Shown one piece after another: positions 43,771-51,880 of a stretch of DNA of 64,000 nt (position 1 is the first letter of the stretch; each line of letters opens with the position of its first letter). This DNA comes from Oceanicaulis sp. HLUCCA04 (GTDB lineage Bacteria > Pseudomonadota > Alphaproteobacteria > Caulobacterales > Maricaulaceae). A program made the position numbers and the translations under genes. The notes beneath the pieces are model-generated. The model saw nothing but the letters and a program-made list of their open reading frames with translations. It searched no databases and was not told the DNA's origin. The stretch lies in NCBI GenBank assembly GCA_001314625.1, contig LJSH01000001.1, forward strand, positions 682,001-746,000, given 5' to 3'.

Positions 43771-44451
43771 ATGCAACAAAAACCAGCGGGATGGGCAGTT
43801 TCTGCAGCTCCGGTCGACTACGAGGCGGCCGTTGCCGCCATGGAAGCGCGCGTGGACGCCATCCAGCGCGGAGAGGCGGGCGAGCTGGTCTGGCTTCTGG
43901 AGCACCCTGCCCTCTACACTGCCGGCACCAGCGCAGACGCATCAGATCTGCGCGAGGCAGAACGCTTTCCGGTCTACCGCTCCGGGCGCGGCGGTGAATA
44001 CACCTATCACGGGCCCGGCCAGCGCGTAGCCTATGTGATGATGGATTTGCGTGCCCGTGGCCGCGATGCCCGCAAATTCGTCAATAATCTCGAAGACTGG
44101 ATCATCGGCGCGCTGGACCGCTTTAACGTGAAGGGTGAGAAGCGCTGCGACCGGATCGGCGTCTGGGTCGACCGCACGAAACCGGGCGGGCCGCCTCGCG
44201 AGGACAAGATTGCCGCCATCGGAATCCGCCTGCGCCGCTGGGTGTCGTTTCACGGTATTGCGCTGAATGTAGAACCGGACCTGTCGCACTTTGGCGGGAT
44301 CGTGCCCTGCGGAATCACCAATCCGGCATTCGGGGTGACCAGCCTGACCGATCTGGGCCTGCCCGTGACGATGGAGGATGCGGACTATGCGCTCAAACAG
44401 GCGTTTGTGGAGGTCTTCGGCCCCGTCACGGACGAGGACGCGCCGGTTTAG
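43771..44451 (+). CDS. lipB: Octanoyl-ACP:protein N-octanoyltransferase
   Basis: Transfers octanoate from ACP to lipoyl domains, the first step of lipoate synthesis. The 226-residue protein has the [12 protein letters not shown] motif, catalytic Lys in [17 protein letters not shown] (about 149) and catalytic Cys180 in VPCGITN. The ATG start leaves a normal N-terminus. LipA is not in the window. Confidence 0.94.
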   Translation: MQQKPAGWAVSAAPVDYEAAVAAMEARVDAIQRGEAGELVWLLEHPALYTAGTSADASDLREAERFPVYRSGRGGEYTYHGPGQRVAYVMMDLRARGRDARKFVNNLEDWIIGALDRFNVKGEKRCDRIGVWVDRTKPGGPPREDKIAAIGIRLRRWVSFHGIALNVEPDLSHFGGIVPCGITNPAFGVTSLTDLGLPVTMEDADYALKQAFVEVFGPVTDEDAPV

Positions 44452-44660
44452 CGCACCATATGGCGGCCATGCACGCCGTTGCCGATCCTCGAAAACTGCA
44501 GTGCCACCAAGCGTGCACTGTGCCGCAAACGCCACACTAAATGGCCAACTCTTAAGCCATTCACGATCTTAGCTTGCACGACAATTAGATCATCTGCATC
44601 TTTGGTTTGTGAAGTTCAGCAGAAAGCTGAAATTTTTGAATACAGATGAGGAGAACAACT
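44452..44660. other. Gap with falling GC before small gene
   Basis: About 210 bases. The first part is GC-rich; from about 44540 it becomes AT-rich and carries the ribosome site GAGGAG for the next gene. Probably its promoter; no other feature seen. Confidence 0.35.
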
Positions 44661-44948
44661 ATGGGCATCATTTTAGCTTTGGTCGCAGTTATTTTATTTA
44701 TAGTAGGAATAACCTTCAGCATGATTCGTGCGGGAATAGATAATAGCCCAAAACACCAAGTAAAGGCAAAGGCCGAATACCAAAAAAAGAAAAGAGAACA
44801 AAATTGGGATGAAAATAGCGGCCCAAGCGAGTCAGAATTCGTCGCCGACTACCTTGATAAAAAAAGGCCAGGTTTTTGGATGAGCCACGGTTTGGTAGTG
44901 ATCGCGATACTTTTGATTGTTACCAGTTGCTTTGTTCCGGCAGGCTAG
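44661..44948 (+). CDS. Small low-GC membrane protein
   Basis: A 95-residue protein that I do not recognise. It has a hydrophobic helix at each end (about 2-22 and 76-93) and a highly charged Lys/Glu/Asp middle (KHQVKAKAEYQKKKREQNWDE). GAGGAG stands seven bases before the ATG. The DNA is strikingly AT-rich compared with all neighbours, so it was probably acquired. Two helices with a charged loop suggest a hairpin topology in the inner membrane. Confidence 0.6.
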   Translation: MGIILALVAVILFIVGITFSMIRAGIDNSPKHQVKAKAEYQKKKREQNWDENSGPSESEFVADYLDKKRPGFWMSHGLVVIAILLIVTSCFVPAG

Positions 44949-45008
44949 CGCAAACAGCGAAATGTGCCGCAGCGATATTGGAAGGAAGTGCCAGTATCTG
45001 CGGCTTTC

Positions 45009-45044
45009 AACCGGGATCCCGGCTCGGGGGCCGGGATCCCGGTT
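45009..45044. repeat. Palindromic repeat related to family B
   Basis: AACCGGGATCCCGG, a short GC-rich spacer and CCGGGATCCCGGTT form a near-perfect inverted repeat of about 36 bases in the gap between two genes whose 3' ends face each other. Confidence 0.7.
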
Positions 45045-45066
45045 GAGGCGCTTGAGAACAGCCCCC

Positions 45067-45588
45067 TCACGCCCGGCGTGGCATGCGTGCGAACCAGAAG
45101 CCTATCGCGAACACCGTCAGCCAGAACGCCACAGCCGACGGCCAGTCGCCGGACGAGAACGCTGCCAGCGTTTCGGCCTCGTTCTCGATCATGCGCTCCT
45201 GGAATCCGGCGATCAGCTCTTCGTTCTGACCGGCGGCCTGCACCGCGGCAGGGTCTTCAAGATCGACGCCGGCGTCTTCCAGATAGTCCATGAAGCCCGG
45301 CAGCATGGCAGCGGTCACCGCGATGATCGCCACGATGGCCTTTACGGCCACCCCTGCAGCCAGCGGGATGATCACCAGCGGGGGCTGGCGGCCCGCATCG
45401 CGCAGCCGGTTGATATGCACCGAGGCCATGAAAAACAGGATCACCAGCCAGACCAGCATGGCCGGACCGGCGTCCAATACGGTCAGACGCAGCGCATCAA
45501 AAAACGCGATAATGCCAAGGCCCAGCCAGAACGTATCGGCATCGGCGCGCGCATCAGGCAGCAAAATGGCTCGTAAATTGAAGGGCAC
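45067..45588 (-). CDS. DUF805-related membrane protein
   Basis: A 173-residue protein with four hydrophobic segments. The HINRLRDAGRQPPLVIIPL stretch aligns with the RRLHDTGRSGWWILL signature of DUF805 proteins such as its neighbour at 45712-46101. It has an additional acidic, probably periplasmic or cytoplasmic segment (about 105-145). It is a divergent member, function unknown, on the same strand 123 bases downstream of the DUF805 gene. Confidence 0.65.
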   Translation of the reverse strand: MPFNLRAILLPDARADADTFWLGLGIIAFFDALRLTVLDAGPAMLVWLVILFFMASVHINRLRDAGRQPPLVIIPLAAGVAVKAIVAIIAVTAAMLPGFMDYLEDAGVDLEDPAAVQAAGQNEELIAGFQERMIENEAETLAAFSSGDWPSAVAFWLTVFAIGFWFARMPRRA

Positions 45589-45660
45589 GCGGGGCGGCTC
45601 CGGAGGCTTGGCTTCGAATGCCCTGCTTCTAGCCCAAGCCGTTCAATCGTCAAACGCAAA

Positions 45661-45686
45661 CGGGCGCGAGGATCACCTCGCGCCCG
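45661..45686 (-). terminator. Terminator of DUF805 gene
   Basis: An 11-bp perfect stem (45661-45671 with 45676-45686), ATCA loop, followed on the minus strand by TTTGCGTTTG, about 25 bases after the DUF805 stop. Confidence 0.8.
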
Positions 45687-45711
45687 CCTGCAAAGCCGAT
45701 GTCGAAAATCG

Positions 45712-46101
45712 CTAGCCGCCGGTTACCGCATCAGCGGCGGCCGCAATGACACCTTTGGGGTTCGGGCCGTACTTGTTGACGCCTGCCTCACTGTCCATGA
45801 CGTAGAATACGATCAGGACAATCGGACCCACCAGCGGAATGAAGCTTAGGAGTATCCACCAGCCCGAACGGCCCGTGTCGTGCAGACGCCGCACCTGAAC
45901 AGCAATCGACGGGATAATGCTAGCCAGAAGGAAGATAAGGTACAGGAACATTGTCCCCGTGACCATTGTTTCAACAGCAGACAGTATAAACGCGACGATG
46001 AAGACAAAAAGGAAGAACCACCAGTACTCGCTGCGGCGGGCACGGCCCTGGAAATTAGCATAATTGGAATAGACGGATTTTACAGCCTCGATGAAGTTCA
46101 T
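45712..46101 (-). CDS. DUF805 family membrane protein
   Basis: A 129-residue protein with three to four helices and both DUF805 signatures: FQGRARRSEYWWFFLF near the N-terminus and VRRLHDTGRSGWWILL in the middle, then the polar end GVNKYGPNPKG. The function of this widespread inner-membrane family is unknown. GGAGGG eight bases before the ATG at 46101 fixes the start. It lies 141 bases downstream of pccA. Confidence 0.9.
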   Translation of the reverse strand: MNFIEAVKSVYSNYANFQGRARRSEYWWFFLFVFIVAFILSAVETMVTGTMFLYLIFLLASIIPSIAVQVRRLHDTGRSGWWILLSFIPLVGPIVLIVFYVMDSEAGVNKYGPNPKGVIAAAADAVTGG

Positions 46102-46242
46102 GGTCTTGTCCCTCCGGGATCTGGCCAACACAAGCCGGACCGGCGCGCGGATAGCTTCAAGGGGGCCGGAGGCGCGATTCAGTCCTTGGCACGCAAGGTC
46201 GGCCCCGAATGCGGGCCGGGTCAACCAAAATCTATGGAAAGA

Positions 46243-48267
46243 TTACTCGAGTTCGACCAGCAACTCGTCTGCCGCCACACTGTCGCCTGCCTTGACGCCC
46301 ACCGATTTCACGGTGCCGTCACGCTCGGCGCGCAGCACGTTCTCCATTTTCATGGCTTCTACGGTCAGCAGCGTTTCGCCCGCTTTCACGTCCTGACCGG
46401 GTTCGACATTCACCGTCACGATCAGGCCCGGCATCGGGCTGACGATCAGCTTGCTGGTATCGGGTTCGGGGCGTTCGGGCAAGCGCGCGGCCAGTTCGGC
46501 AATGCGCGGGGAATACACGCGCACAAGCGCCGCAAACCCGCGATGGCGCAGCCAATAGCCCTGCGTCCGGTCTTCAACAGACAGGCTGAATTCTTCCTTG
46601 CCCAGGCTCGCCTCGAATATATGCAAGCCGGGCTGCCACGCGGTATCGAGATTGAGCGGCCCTGCGGCGAGGCCGGGCATGTAGACTGTGGCGGAGAAAC
46701 CGCCGTCCAGCCGCGATTCCAGCGTGATCTCGACGGCAAATTGCTGGTCGTCGATCAATACCGTCCAGTCATGGGGCTTGCCTGCGCCGGTATGCGGCGT
46801 GATGCGTCCTTCGATGCGCGCCGCGCGCTCTACAAACACGGTATGGATGAGCGCCGAAGCGGCTACGAACGCTCGCCACTGATTCTCCTTGGGCACGGTG
46901 CCGGTAAAACCGTCAGGGAAGTGATCGGCGATATAGCCGGTATGGATGGTGCCTTTGCGAAAGTCCGGCTCATCCAGCACCGCCGCCAGGAAGGGCGCGT
47001 TGGATTGCAGGCCTGCGACATCGAGCCGGTCCAGCGCAGCCGACAGGGCGTCAATGGCCTTCTCGCGTGTATCGCCCTGCCCGATCACCTTGGCGATCAT
47101 CGGATCATAGAACATCGAGATTTCGTCGCCCTCGCGCACACCGGAATCGATGCGCAGCGTGCCGGGGCCGCTCGGGCCTTCGGGCGGTTCGACATAGCGC
47201 GTCAGACGGCCAATGGAGGGCAGGAAGCCGCGATAGGGGTCTTCGGCATAAAGCCGCGCTTCGACGGCCCAGCCCTTGATCGTCACGTCCTTCTGCGTCA
47301 GTTCCAGCTTCTCGCCGGCGGCCACGCGGATCATCTGCTCCACCAGATCGAGATCATGGGTCAGCTCGGTGACAGGATGCTCCACCTGCAGGCGGGTATT
47401 CATCTCGAGGAAGTAGAAATTCTTCTTCGGATCGACGATGAACTCCACCGTCCCGGCGCTGTCATAATCGACTGCCTTTGCCAGCGCGACGGCCTGTTCG
47501 CCCATCTTTTCGCGCGTCTTCTTGTCGAGGAAGGGCGATGGCGCCTCCTCCAGAACCTTCTGGTTACGCCGCTGGACCGAGCATTCGCGCTCATCAAGAT
47601 GGATGACGTTTCCGTGCTTGTCGCCCAGCACCTGTATCTCGATATGGCGCGGCTTCTCGACGAACTTTTCGATCAGGATGCGCTCGTCCCCGAAGGAAGA
47701 CTTCGCCTCCGAACGCGCAGCACGGAAGCCTTCACGCACTTCGCTCTCGTCCCAGGCGATGCGCATGCCCTTGCCGCCACCGCCCGCAGACGCCTTGATC
47801 ATCACCGGATAGCCGATATCGCCTGCCACTTCGACGGCCTGCTGATCGTCAACGATCTCACCCTTGAAGCCAGGCACAGTGCTGACACCGGCGGCGGCAG
47901 CGAGCTTTTTCGATTCCAGCTTGTCACCCATCGCCGAGATCGCGTGCGGGTTCGGGCCTATCCAGCCAATGCCTTCCTTTTTCAGCCGTTCGGCGAACTT
48001 GGCGTTCTCCGAAAGGAAGCCGAAGCCCGGATGGACGGCTTCCGCGCCGGTTTCCTTCACCGCCGCAATGATCTTATCCATGTCCAGATAGGACTGGGAG
48101 GGCAGCGATCCGCCGATGAAGACGCGCTCATCGGCCATTTCAACGGCCAGGCTATCGGCATCTGCTTCCGAGTATACCGCTACCGTCCTTATCCCCATGC
48201 GCTTGCAGGTCTTGATCACGCGCACGGCGATTTCGCCGCGATTGGCAATGAGGATTTTCTTGAACAT
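46243..48267 (-). CDS. pccA: Propionyl-CoA carboxylase alpha (biotin) subunit
   Basis: A 674-residue biotin carboxylase-BT-biotinyl fusion. The biotin carboxylase part (about 1-450) has KASAGGGGKGMR and MNTRLQVEHPVTE; the BT domain follows, and biotin is carried on Lys640 (EAMKMEN). Compared with the paralogue at 26428 it has the PccA-type ending and BT region, so propionyl-CoA (from Ile, Val, Met and odd-chain fat) is the likely substrate; methylmalonyl-CoA is the product. The beta subunit is not in the window. Start MFKKILIANRGEIAVRVI is the canonical N-terminus. Confidence 0.9.
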   Translation of the reverse strand: MFKKILIANRGEIAVRVIKTCKRMGIRTVAVYSEADADSLAVEMADERVFIGGSLPSQSYLDMDKIIAAVKETGAEAVHPGFGFLSENAKFAERLKKEGIGWIGPNPHAISAMGDKLESKKLAAAAGVSTVPGFKGEIVDDQQAVEVAGDIGYPVMIKASAGGGGKGMRIAWDESEVREGFRAARSEAKSSFGDERILIEKFVEKPRHIEIQVLGDKHGNVIHLDERECSVQRRNQKVLEEAPSPFLDKKTREKMGEQAVALAKAVDYDSAGTVEFIVDPKKNFYFLEMNTRLQVEHPVTELTHDLDLVEQMIRVAAGEKLELTQKDVTIKGWAVEARLYAEDPYRGFLPSIGRLTRYVEPPEGPSGPGTLRIDSGVREGDEISMFYDPMIAKVIGQGDTREKAIDALSAALDRLDVAGLQSNAPFLAAVLDEPDFRKGTIHTGYIADHFPDGFTGTVPKENQWRAFVAASALIHTVFVERAARIEGRITPHTGAGKPHDWTVLIDDQQFAVEITLESRLDGGFSATVYMPGLAAGPLNLDTAWQPGLHIFEASLGKEEFSLSVEDRTQGYWLRHRGFAALVRVYSPRIAELAARLPERPEPDTSKLIVSPMPGLIVTVNVEPGQDVKAGETLLTVEAMKMENVLRAERDGTVKSVGVKAGDSVAADELLVELE

Positions 48268-48346
48268 GGATTGTGCCAGCCGGGCTAAAGAACGGGAAAG
48301 ACAGTTTGCGCGCCCGGTTTAGCCCGCCCTGTCAACCTCCTGCAAG

Positions 48347-49003
48347 TCAGGCCTTCGGCGTCTCGCCCGTTCCTGCAGCAGGTTTCACCATTTCAGCGCC
48401 TGCGGTGAGGATGGGCGAGGCATCCACGTCGCTGGCATCCATCAGCTCGGCAACGCGCTGCAAAGACCCGATCAGCATGTGCTGCTCCCAGTCCGGGAGT
48501 TCGCGGAAAGCCTTGAGGAAGCCAACCTGCAACAGCTCCGGCGACGTTTCGATGACAGCCAGCCCCCTGGTGGTGATCTGCGCTGGCAGGGTGCGACGGT
48601 CGCTGGTGCTCTCGGTGCGCTCGATCAGTCCCGCGCGCTTGAGCCGGTCGAGAATCGCGGTCACCGTCGGCTGGCTCAGGGAGATTTCGCGAGACAAGGC
48701 GCTGGGCTTCATCGCGCCATGCCGGGCTAGCGCCTGAAGCACTATGAACTGCGGCGCGGTGAGACCGGTATCCTTCTCCAGCTTTTTGGACCGCAGGTGC
48801 ACCGCCCGGATAATCCGGCGCACGGCGATGAGTATGTCATCATGATCTTTCACAGCGCTCACCCAGTCTGAAGAACCCCAGCTTTCTAGAACGCCAGTTG
48901 CGCGCACGCCAGCCGGTCCCGCAATTGCTTCGCCCACGATGGATTCGGTGAGTGCAGATGCCGATTCATCATTGTGTGCAGAATGCAATTCTAACCGTTG
49001 CAT
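48347..49003 (-). CDS. MarR family transcriptional regulator
   Basis: A 218-residue protein with a winged-helix MarR domain at about 50-190 (GLTAPQFIVLQALARHGAMKPSALSREISLSQPTVTAILDRLKRAGLIERTESTSDRRTL, read here as helix-turn-helix plus wing). The first 50 residues are an unusual Ala/Glu-rich extension. ATG 49003 is used; a GTG three codons earlier is possible. It lies 80 bases upstream of pccA and divergent from a TonB-dependent receptor. Repeated GCAATT motifs in the shared gap suggest it controls itself and the receptor. Confidence 0.85.
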   Translation of the reverse strand: MQRLELHSAHNDESASALTESIVGEAIAGPAGVRATGVLESWGSSDWVSAVKDHDDILIAVRRIIRAVHLRSKKLEKDTGLTAPQFIVLQALARHGAMKPSALSREISLSQPTVTAILDRLKRAGLIERTESTSDRRTLPAQITTRGLAVIETSPELLQVGFLKAFRELPDWEQHMLIGSLQRVAELMDASDVDASPILTAGAEMVKPAAGTGETPKA

Positions 49004-49111
49004 TCCTATCACAATATCTGTTTAAGCAATTATTTTCAGGAGTTTATAAACAAAAAAACCATACCCTCATGCTGAATTGCCCCGAATAATTGCTTTTTGC
49101 CGGAAGCAATT
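48985..49111. promoter_or_regulatory. Clustered GCAATT motifs, possible MarR operators
   Basis: Five copies of GCAATT or its complement AATTGC occur at 48985-48990, 49026-49031, 49075-49080, 49088-49093 and 49106-49111. The pair 49024-49034 and 49085-49095 is an exact 11-base inverted repeat (AAGCAATTATT). MarR proteins bind palindromes in such divergent promoters. The first copy lies just inside the marR coding start. Confidence 0.5.
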
Positions 49112-49179
49112 CTAGCCAGATACGGCGCGATGCCTATAACTCCGCCTCGAACCATCCAAGCAACAAAAGGGGCGGACCT

Positions 49180-51780
49180 TTGAGAACGTTCAAACAACGC
49201 GTGCTCACCAGCACCGTAATAACTGCGGCCATGCTGGCAGCAGGAGCATCCACCAGCGCCAATGCGCAGGTTGAAGTCATCACTGTGACGGCCACCAAGA
49301 CAGAGGCCGATGCGCAGTCCATCCCCGTAGCCGTCAATGCGCTCGATTCCAGTGCGCTCGACGATCTTCGGGTCGACACCTTCACCGACTATCTGACCCA
49401 GCTTCCGGGCATTACGGCTGGCGGCAGCGGCCCCGGCCAGAGCACGATCTACATTCGCGGCCTCGCCTCGACGACGCCCAACCTCACGGTTGCGGGCGTG
49501 GCGGGCCTGTCGCCGAACGTGGCTTTTTACCTGGACGAGCAGCCGCTCACCCAGCCAGGCCGCAATCTCGATGTCTACGCGGCGGACATGGAACGGGTCG
49601 AAGTTCTGCCCGGACCACAAGGCACGCTGTACGGCGCCAGCTCGCAATCGGGCACGGTGCGCCTCATCACGAACAAGCCGGTCATTGGCGAGTTCTCTGC
49701 CTCATCGCTCGCCGGTGTGTCCTTCACCGAAGACGGCGACATGAGCAACCGGGTCGAGGCGGTCGTGAACCTGCCGTTTGGCGATAATTTTGCTGTGCGC
49801 GCGGTGGCCTATCTCGACAATCAGGGCGGCTATATTGACAATGTCGCGGGCACCCGCGACGCGTCTGAATCCGGTCGGTTCCGTGCGGCTGGCACCGTTC
49901 GCGACAACGGTGTCCCGGTTTCAGCCCAACGCGCCGGTTTCCAGGCTGGCGCCGATCTGTCGGGCGTCAACTTCATCGATGCTGACAATGCGGGTCTGGT
50001 CGAGGAAAATTTCAACGACACGGTCTATGCCGGTTTCCGGGTATCGGGCCGCTACGAGTTCGACAATGACTGGCGCCTGACCGTCGGCTATGCGCAGCAG
50101 CGCGTGGAGTCCGATGGCGTCTTCTTCGTCGATCCCGATCTTGGCGATCTCGAGATCCAGCGTTTCGAGCAAGACCGCATCGAGGACGAGTTCCGCAATG
50201 TGAACTGGACCGCCGAAGGCAGTGTCGGCATGCTCGACATTGTCTATGCCGGTGCCTTCACTGATCGTGCAACCGAGCAGCGGATCGACTATTCCGACTA
50301 TCTCTTCGTCGGCCAGTACCTGCCTTACTATATCTGCGATACGTCCGTGGTTTATCCGGGATATACGGGCAATGCCGCGCCGACCGGAACGTGCTATGCG
50401 CCGAACCTGTTTGTGGCGTCTGACTCCCAGACCGATGTCTGGACGCATGAGCTGCGCGCCACCACACCGCAAGACCGCCGCCTGCGCGCCACGTTCGGCG
50501 CGTTCTACAGCGATCTCTCGCTGGAGGAACGCAACGACTTCCACTACCCAGGCTCAATGCAGACGGTAGGCGCGGACGGTGTTTCGGTGGGCTTCCTGCC
50601 GAACTACCCGCTGACAAACGTCACGGCGCCTCCCGGCGTCACCGGGAGCGCCGAGGCCGGATATTTCAGTGATCCGGGTCCCTTCCCGAACGGTGTCAAT
50701 TTCCGCAACGATGTGCGCCGCACCGACGAACAGGTGGGTCTGTTCGGGGAAGTGACATTCGACCTCGTACCCGACGTCTTCGCCCTTACCGTGGGTGCGC
50801 GCTGGTACGACGTGGAAGTTGACCTTGAAGGCAGCGCCAACGCGTCCTTCTTCAATCGTGTCTCGCCGGTCTTCGGCAACAATGTCGGCGTGCCACTGGC
50901 CGACCGCGTTGATGCCCAGCAGGGCGGGACGAACATCAGTGCGCAGTATGCCGAAGGCAACCCCGCCGGGGCGCCGACATCGGCCCGCACTGACGGTGTG
51001 ATCACCAAGTTCACGGGTACATGGACACCGACAGTGAACACGCTGTTCTACGCCACGTATTCGGAAGGCTTCCGTCCCGGCCTGCTCAACCGTCCGGGCG
51101 GCGCAGCCGGACCGGGTGGCTACACGGTGCCCTTCGCGCTCGATACAGATGATGTGAGCAATTACGAGTTCGGCTGGAAGACCGAGCTGTTTGACCGCCA
51201 GCTGCGGTTCAACGGCAGCGCCTTCTATGTGGAGGTCGAGCGTCTTCAGACCACGATCTTCGACCCGAGCATTGTGAACCTGTTCTTCTCGGACAATGCG
51301 GCTGACGCCGAAATCCGCGGCGTTGAAGGTGATGTCACCTGGGCCCCGTCCAGCGTGCCGGGCCTTACCGTCGCCGGTGCGTTCTCGTTCCTTGATACCG
51401 AGATCACGCGGGTCATCACGCCGACCGATGATGTGACAGCAGGAGCCGAGCTGGCCTTCGCCCCGAACGTGCAGGGCAATCTGCGGGCGCGCTATGAGTG
51501 GAACACCAATAATGGCTGGACGGCACACGTGATGCCCCAGATCATCTATTCGGACCGCTCTCGCAGTGATGTCATCGACATCAACTCGGCCGATCTGGAC
51601 AGCTACACAGTCCTGTCCTTCTCCACCGGTATTGCTGCCGATCAGTGGCGCGTGGAGCTGTTCGCCGACAATATCACCAACGAACGCGCCGAGTTGAGCA
51701 ACAACTTCGTGTTCGATCGTGAGCGTGTAACGGTCATGCGTCCACGCACGATCGGCCTGCGTGTCGGTGTCCAGTACTGA
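49180..51780 (+). CDS. TonB-dependent outer-membrane receptor
   Basis: An 866-residue receptor: signal peptide (RTFKQRVLTSTVITAAMLA..., cut at ANAQ), TonB box-like VEVITVTATK directly after it, plug domain (about 50-165, with YIRGLAS and GTLYGASSQSGTVRLIT) and a C-terminal 22-strand barrel ending ...GLRVGVQY. A TTG at 49180 is chosen as start because AAGGGG lies upstream and it begins the signal peptide; the frame also runs back to 49090. The substrate is unknown; the family serves siderophores, vitamins, and plant or algal oligosaccharides. Control by the divergent MarR protein is likely. Confidence 0.92.
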   Translation: MRTFKQRVLTSTVITAAMLAAGASTSANAQVEVITVTATKTEADAQSIPVAVNALDSSALDDLRVDTFTDYLTQLPGITAGGSGPGQSTIYIRGLASTTPNLTVAGVAGLSPNVAFYLDEQPLTQPGRNLDVYAADMERVEVLPGPQGTLYGASSQSGTVRLITNKPVIGEFSASSLAGVSFTEDGDMSNRVEAVVNLPFGDNFAVRAVAYLDNQGGYIDNVAGTRDASESGRFRAAGTVRDNGVPVSAQRAGFQAGADLSGVNFIDADNAGLVEENFNDTVYAGFRVSGRYEFDNDWRLTVGYAQQRVESDGVFFVDPDLGDLEIQRFEQDRIEDEFRNVNWTAEGSVGMLDIVYAGAFTDRATEQRIDYSDYLFVGQYLPYYICDTSVVYPGYTGNAAPTGTCYAPNLFVASDSQTDVWTHELRATTPQDRRLRATFGAFYSDLSLEERNDFHYPGSMQTVGADGVSVGFLPNYPLTNVTAPPGVTGSAEAGYFSDPGPFPNGVNFRNDVRRTDEQVGLFGEVTFDLVPDVFALTVGARWYDVEVDLEGSANASFFNRVSPVFGNNVGVPLADRVDAQQGGTNISAQYAEGNPAGAPTSARTDGVITKFTGTWTPTVNTLFYATYSEGFRPGLLNRPGGAAGPGGYTVPFALDTDDVSNYEFGWKTELFDRQLRFNGSAFYVEVERLQTTIFDPSIVNLFFSDNAADAEIRGVEGDVTWAPSSVPGLTVAGAFSFLDTEITRVITPTDDVTAGAELAFAPNVQGNLRARYEWNTNNGWTAHVMPQIIYSDRSRSDVIDINSADLDSYTVLSFSTGIAADQWRVELFADNITNERAELSNNFVFDRERVTVMRPRTIGLRVGVQY

Positions 51781-51828
51781 TAACAGACACCTTATGGTGT
51801 TGTTTCAACGGCCACATGGCCGATAATG

Positions 51829-51864
51829 GAAAGCGTCCCGCAGCGCGGGGCGCTTTCTCTTTCT
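51829..51864 (+). terminator. Terminator of TonB receptor gene
   Basis: A 12-bp stem with one G-T pair (51829-51840 with 51846-51857), 5-base loop and TCTTTCT tail, about 50 bases after the stop codon. Confidence 0.75.
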
Positions 51865-51880
51865 CTGGCGGGACCCTTTC

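Noticed and set aside
45880-48288. 802-codon plus-strand open frame opposite pccA
   Set aside because: It is an antisense shadow of a conserved biotin carboxylase; GC-rich coding DNA often leaves the opposite strand open. The translation has no family features.
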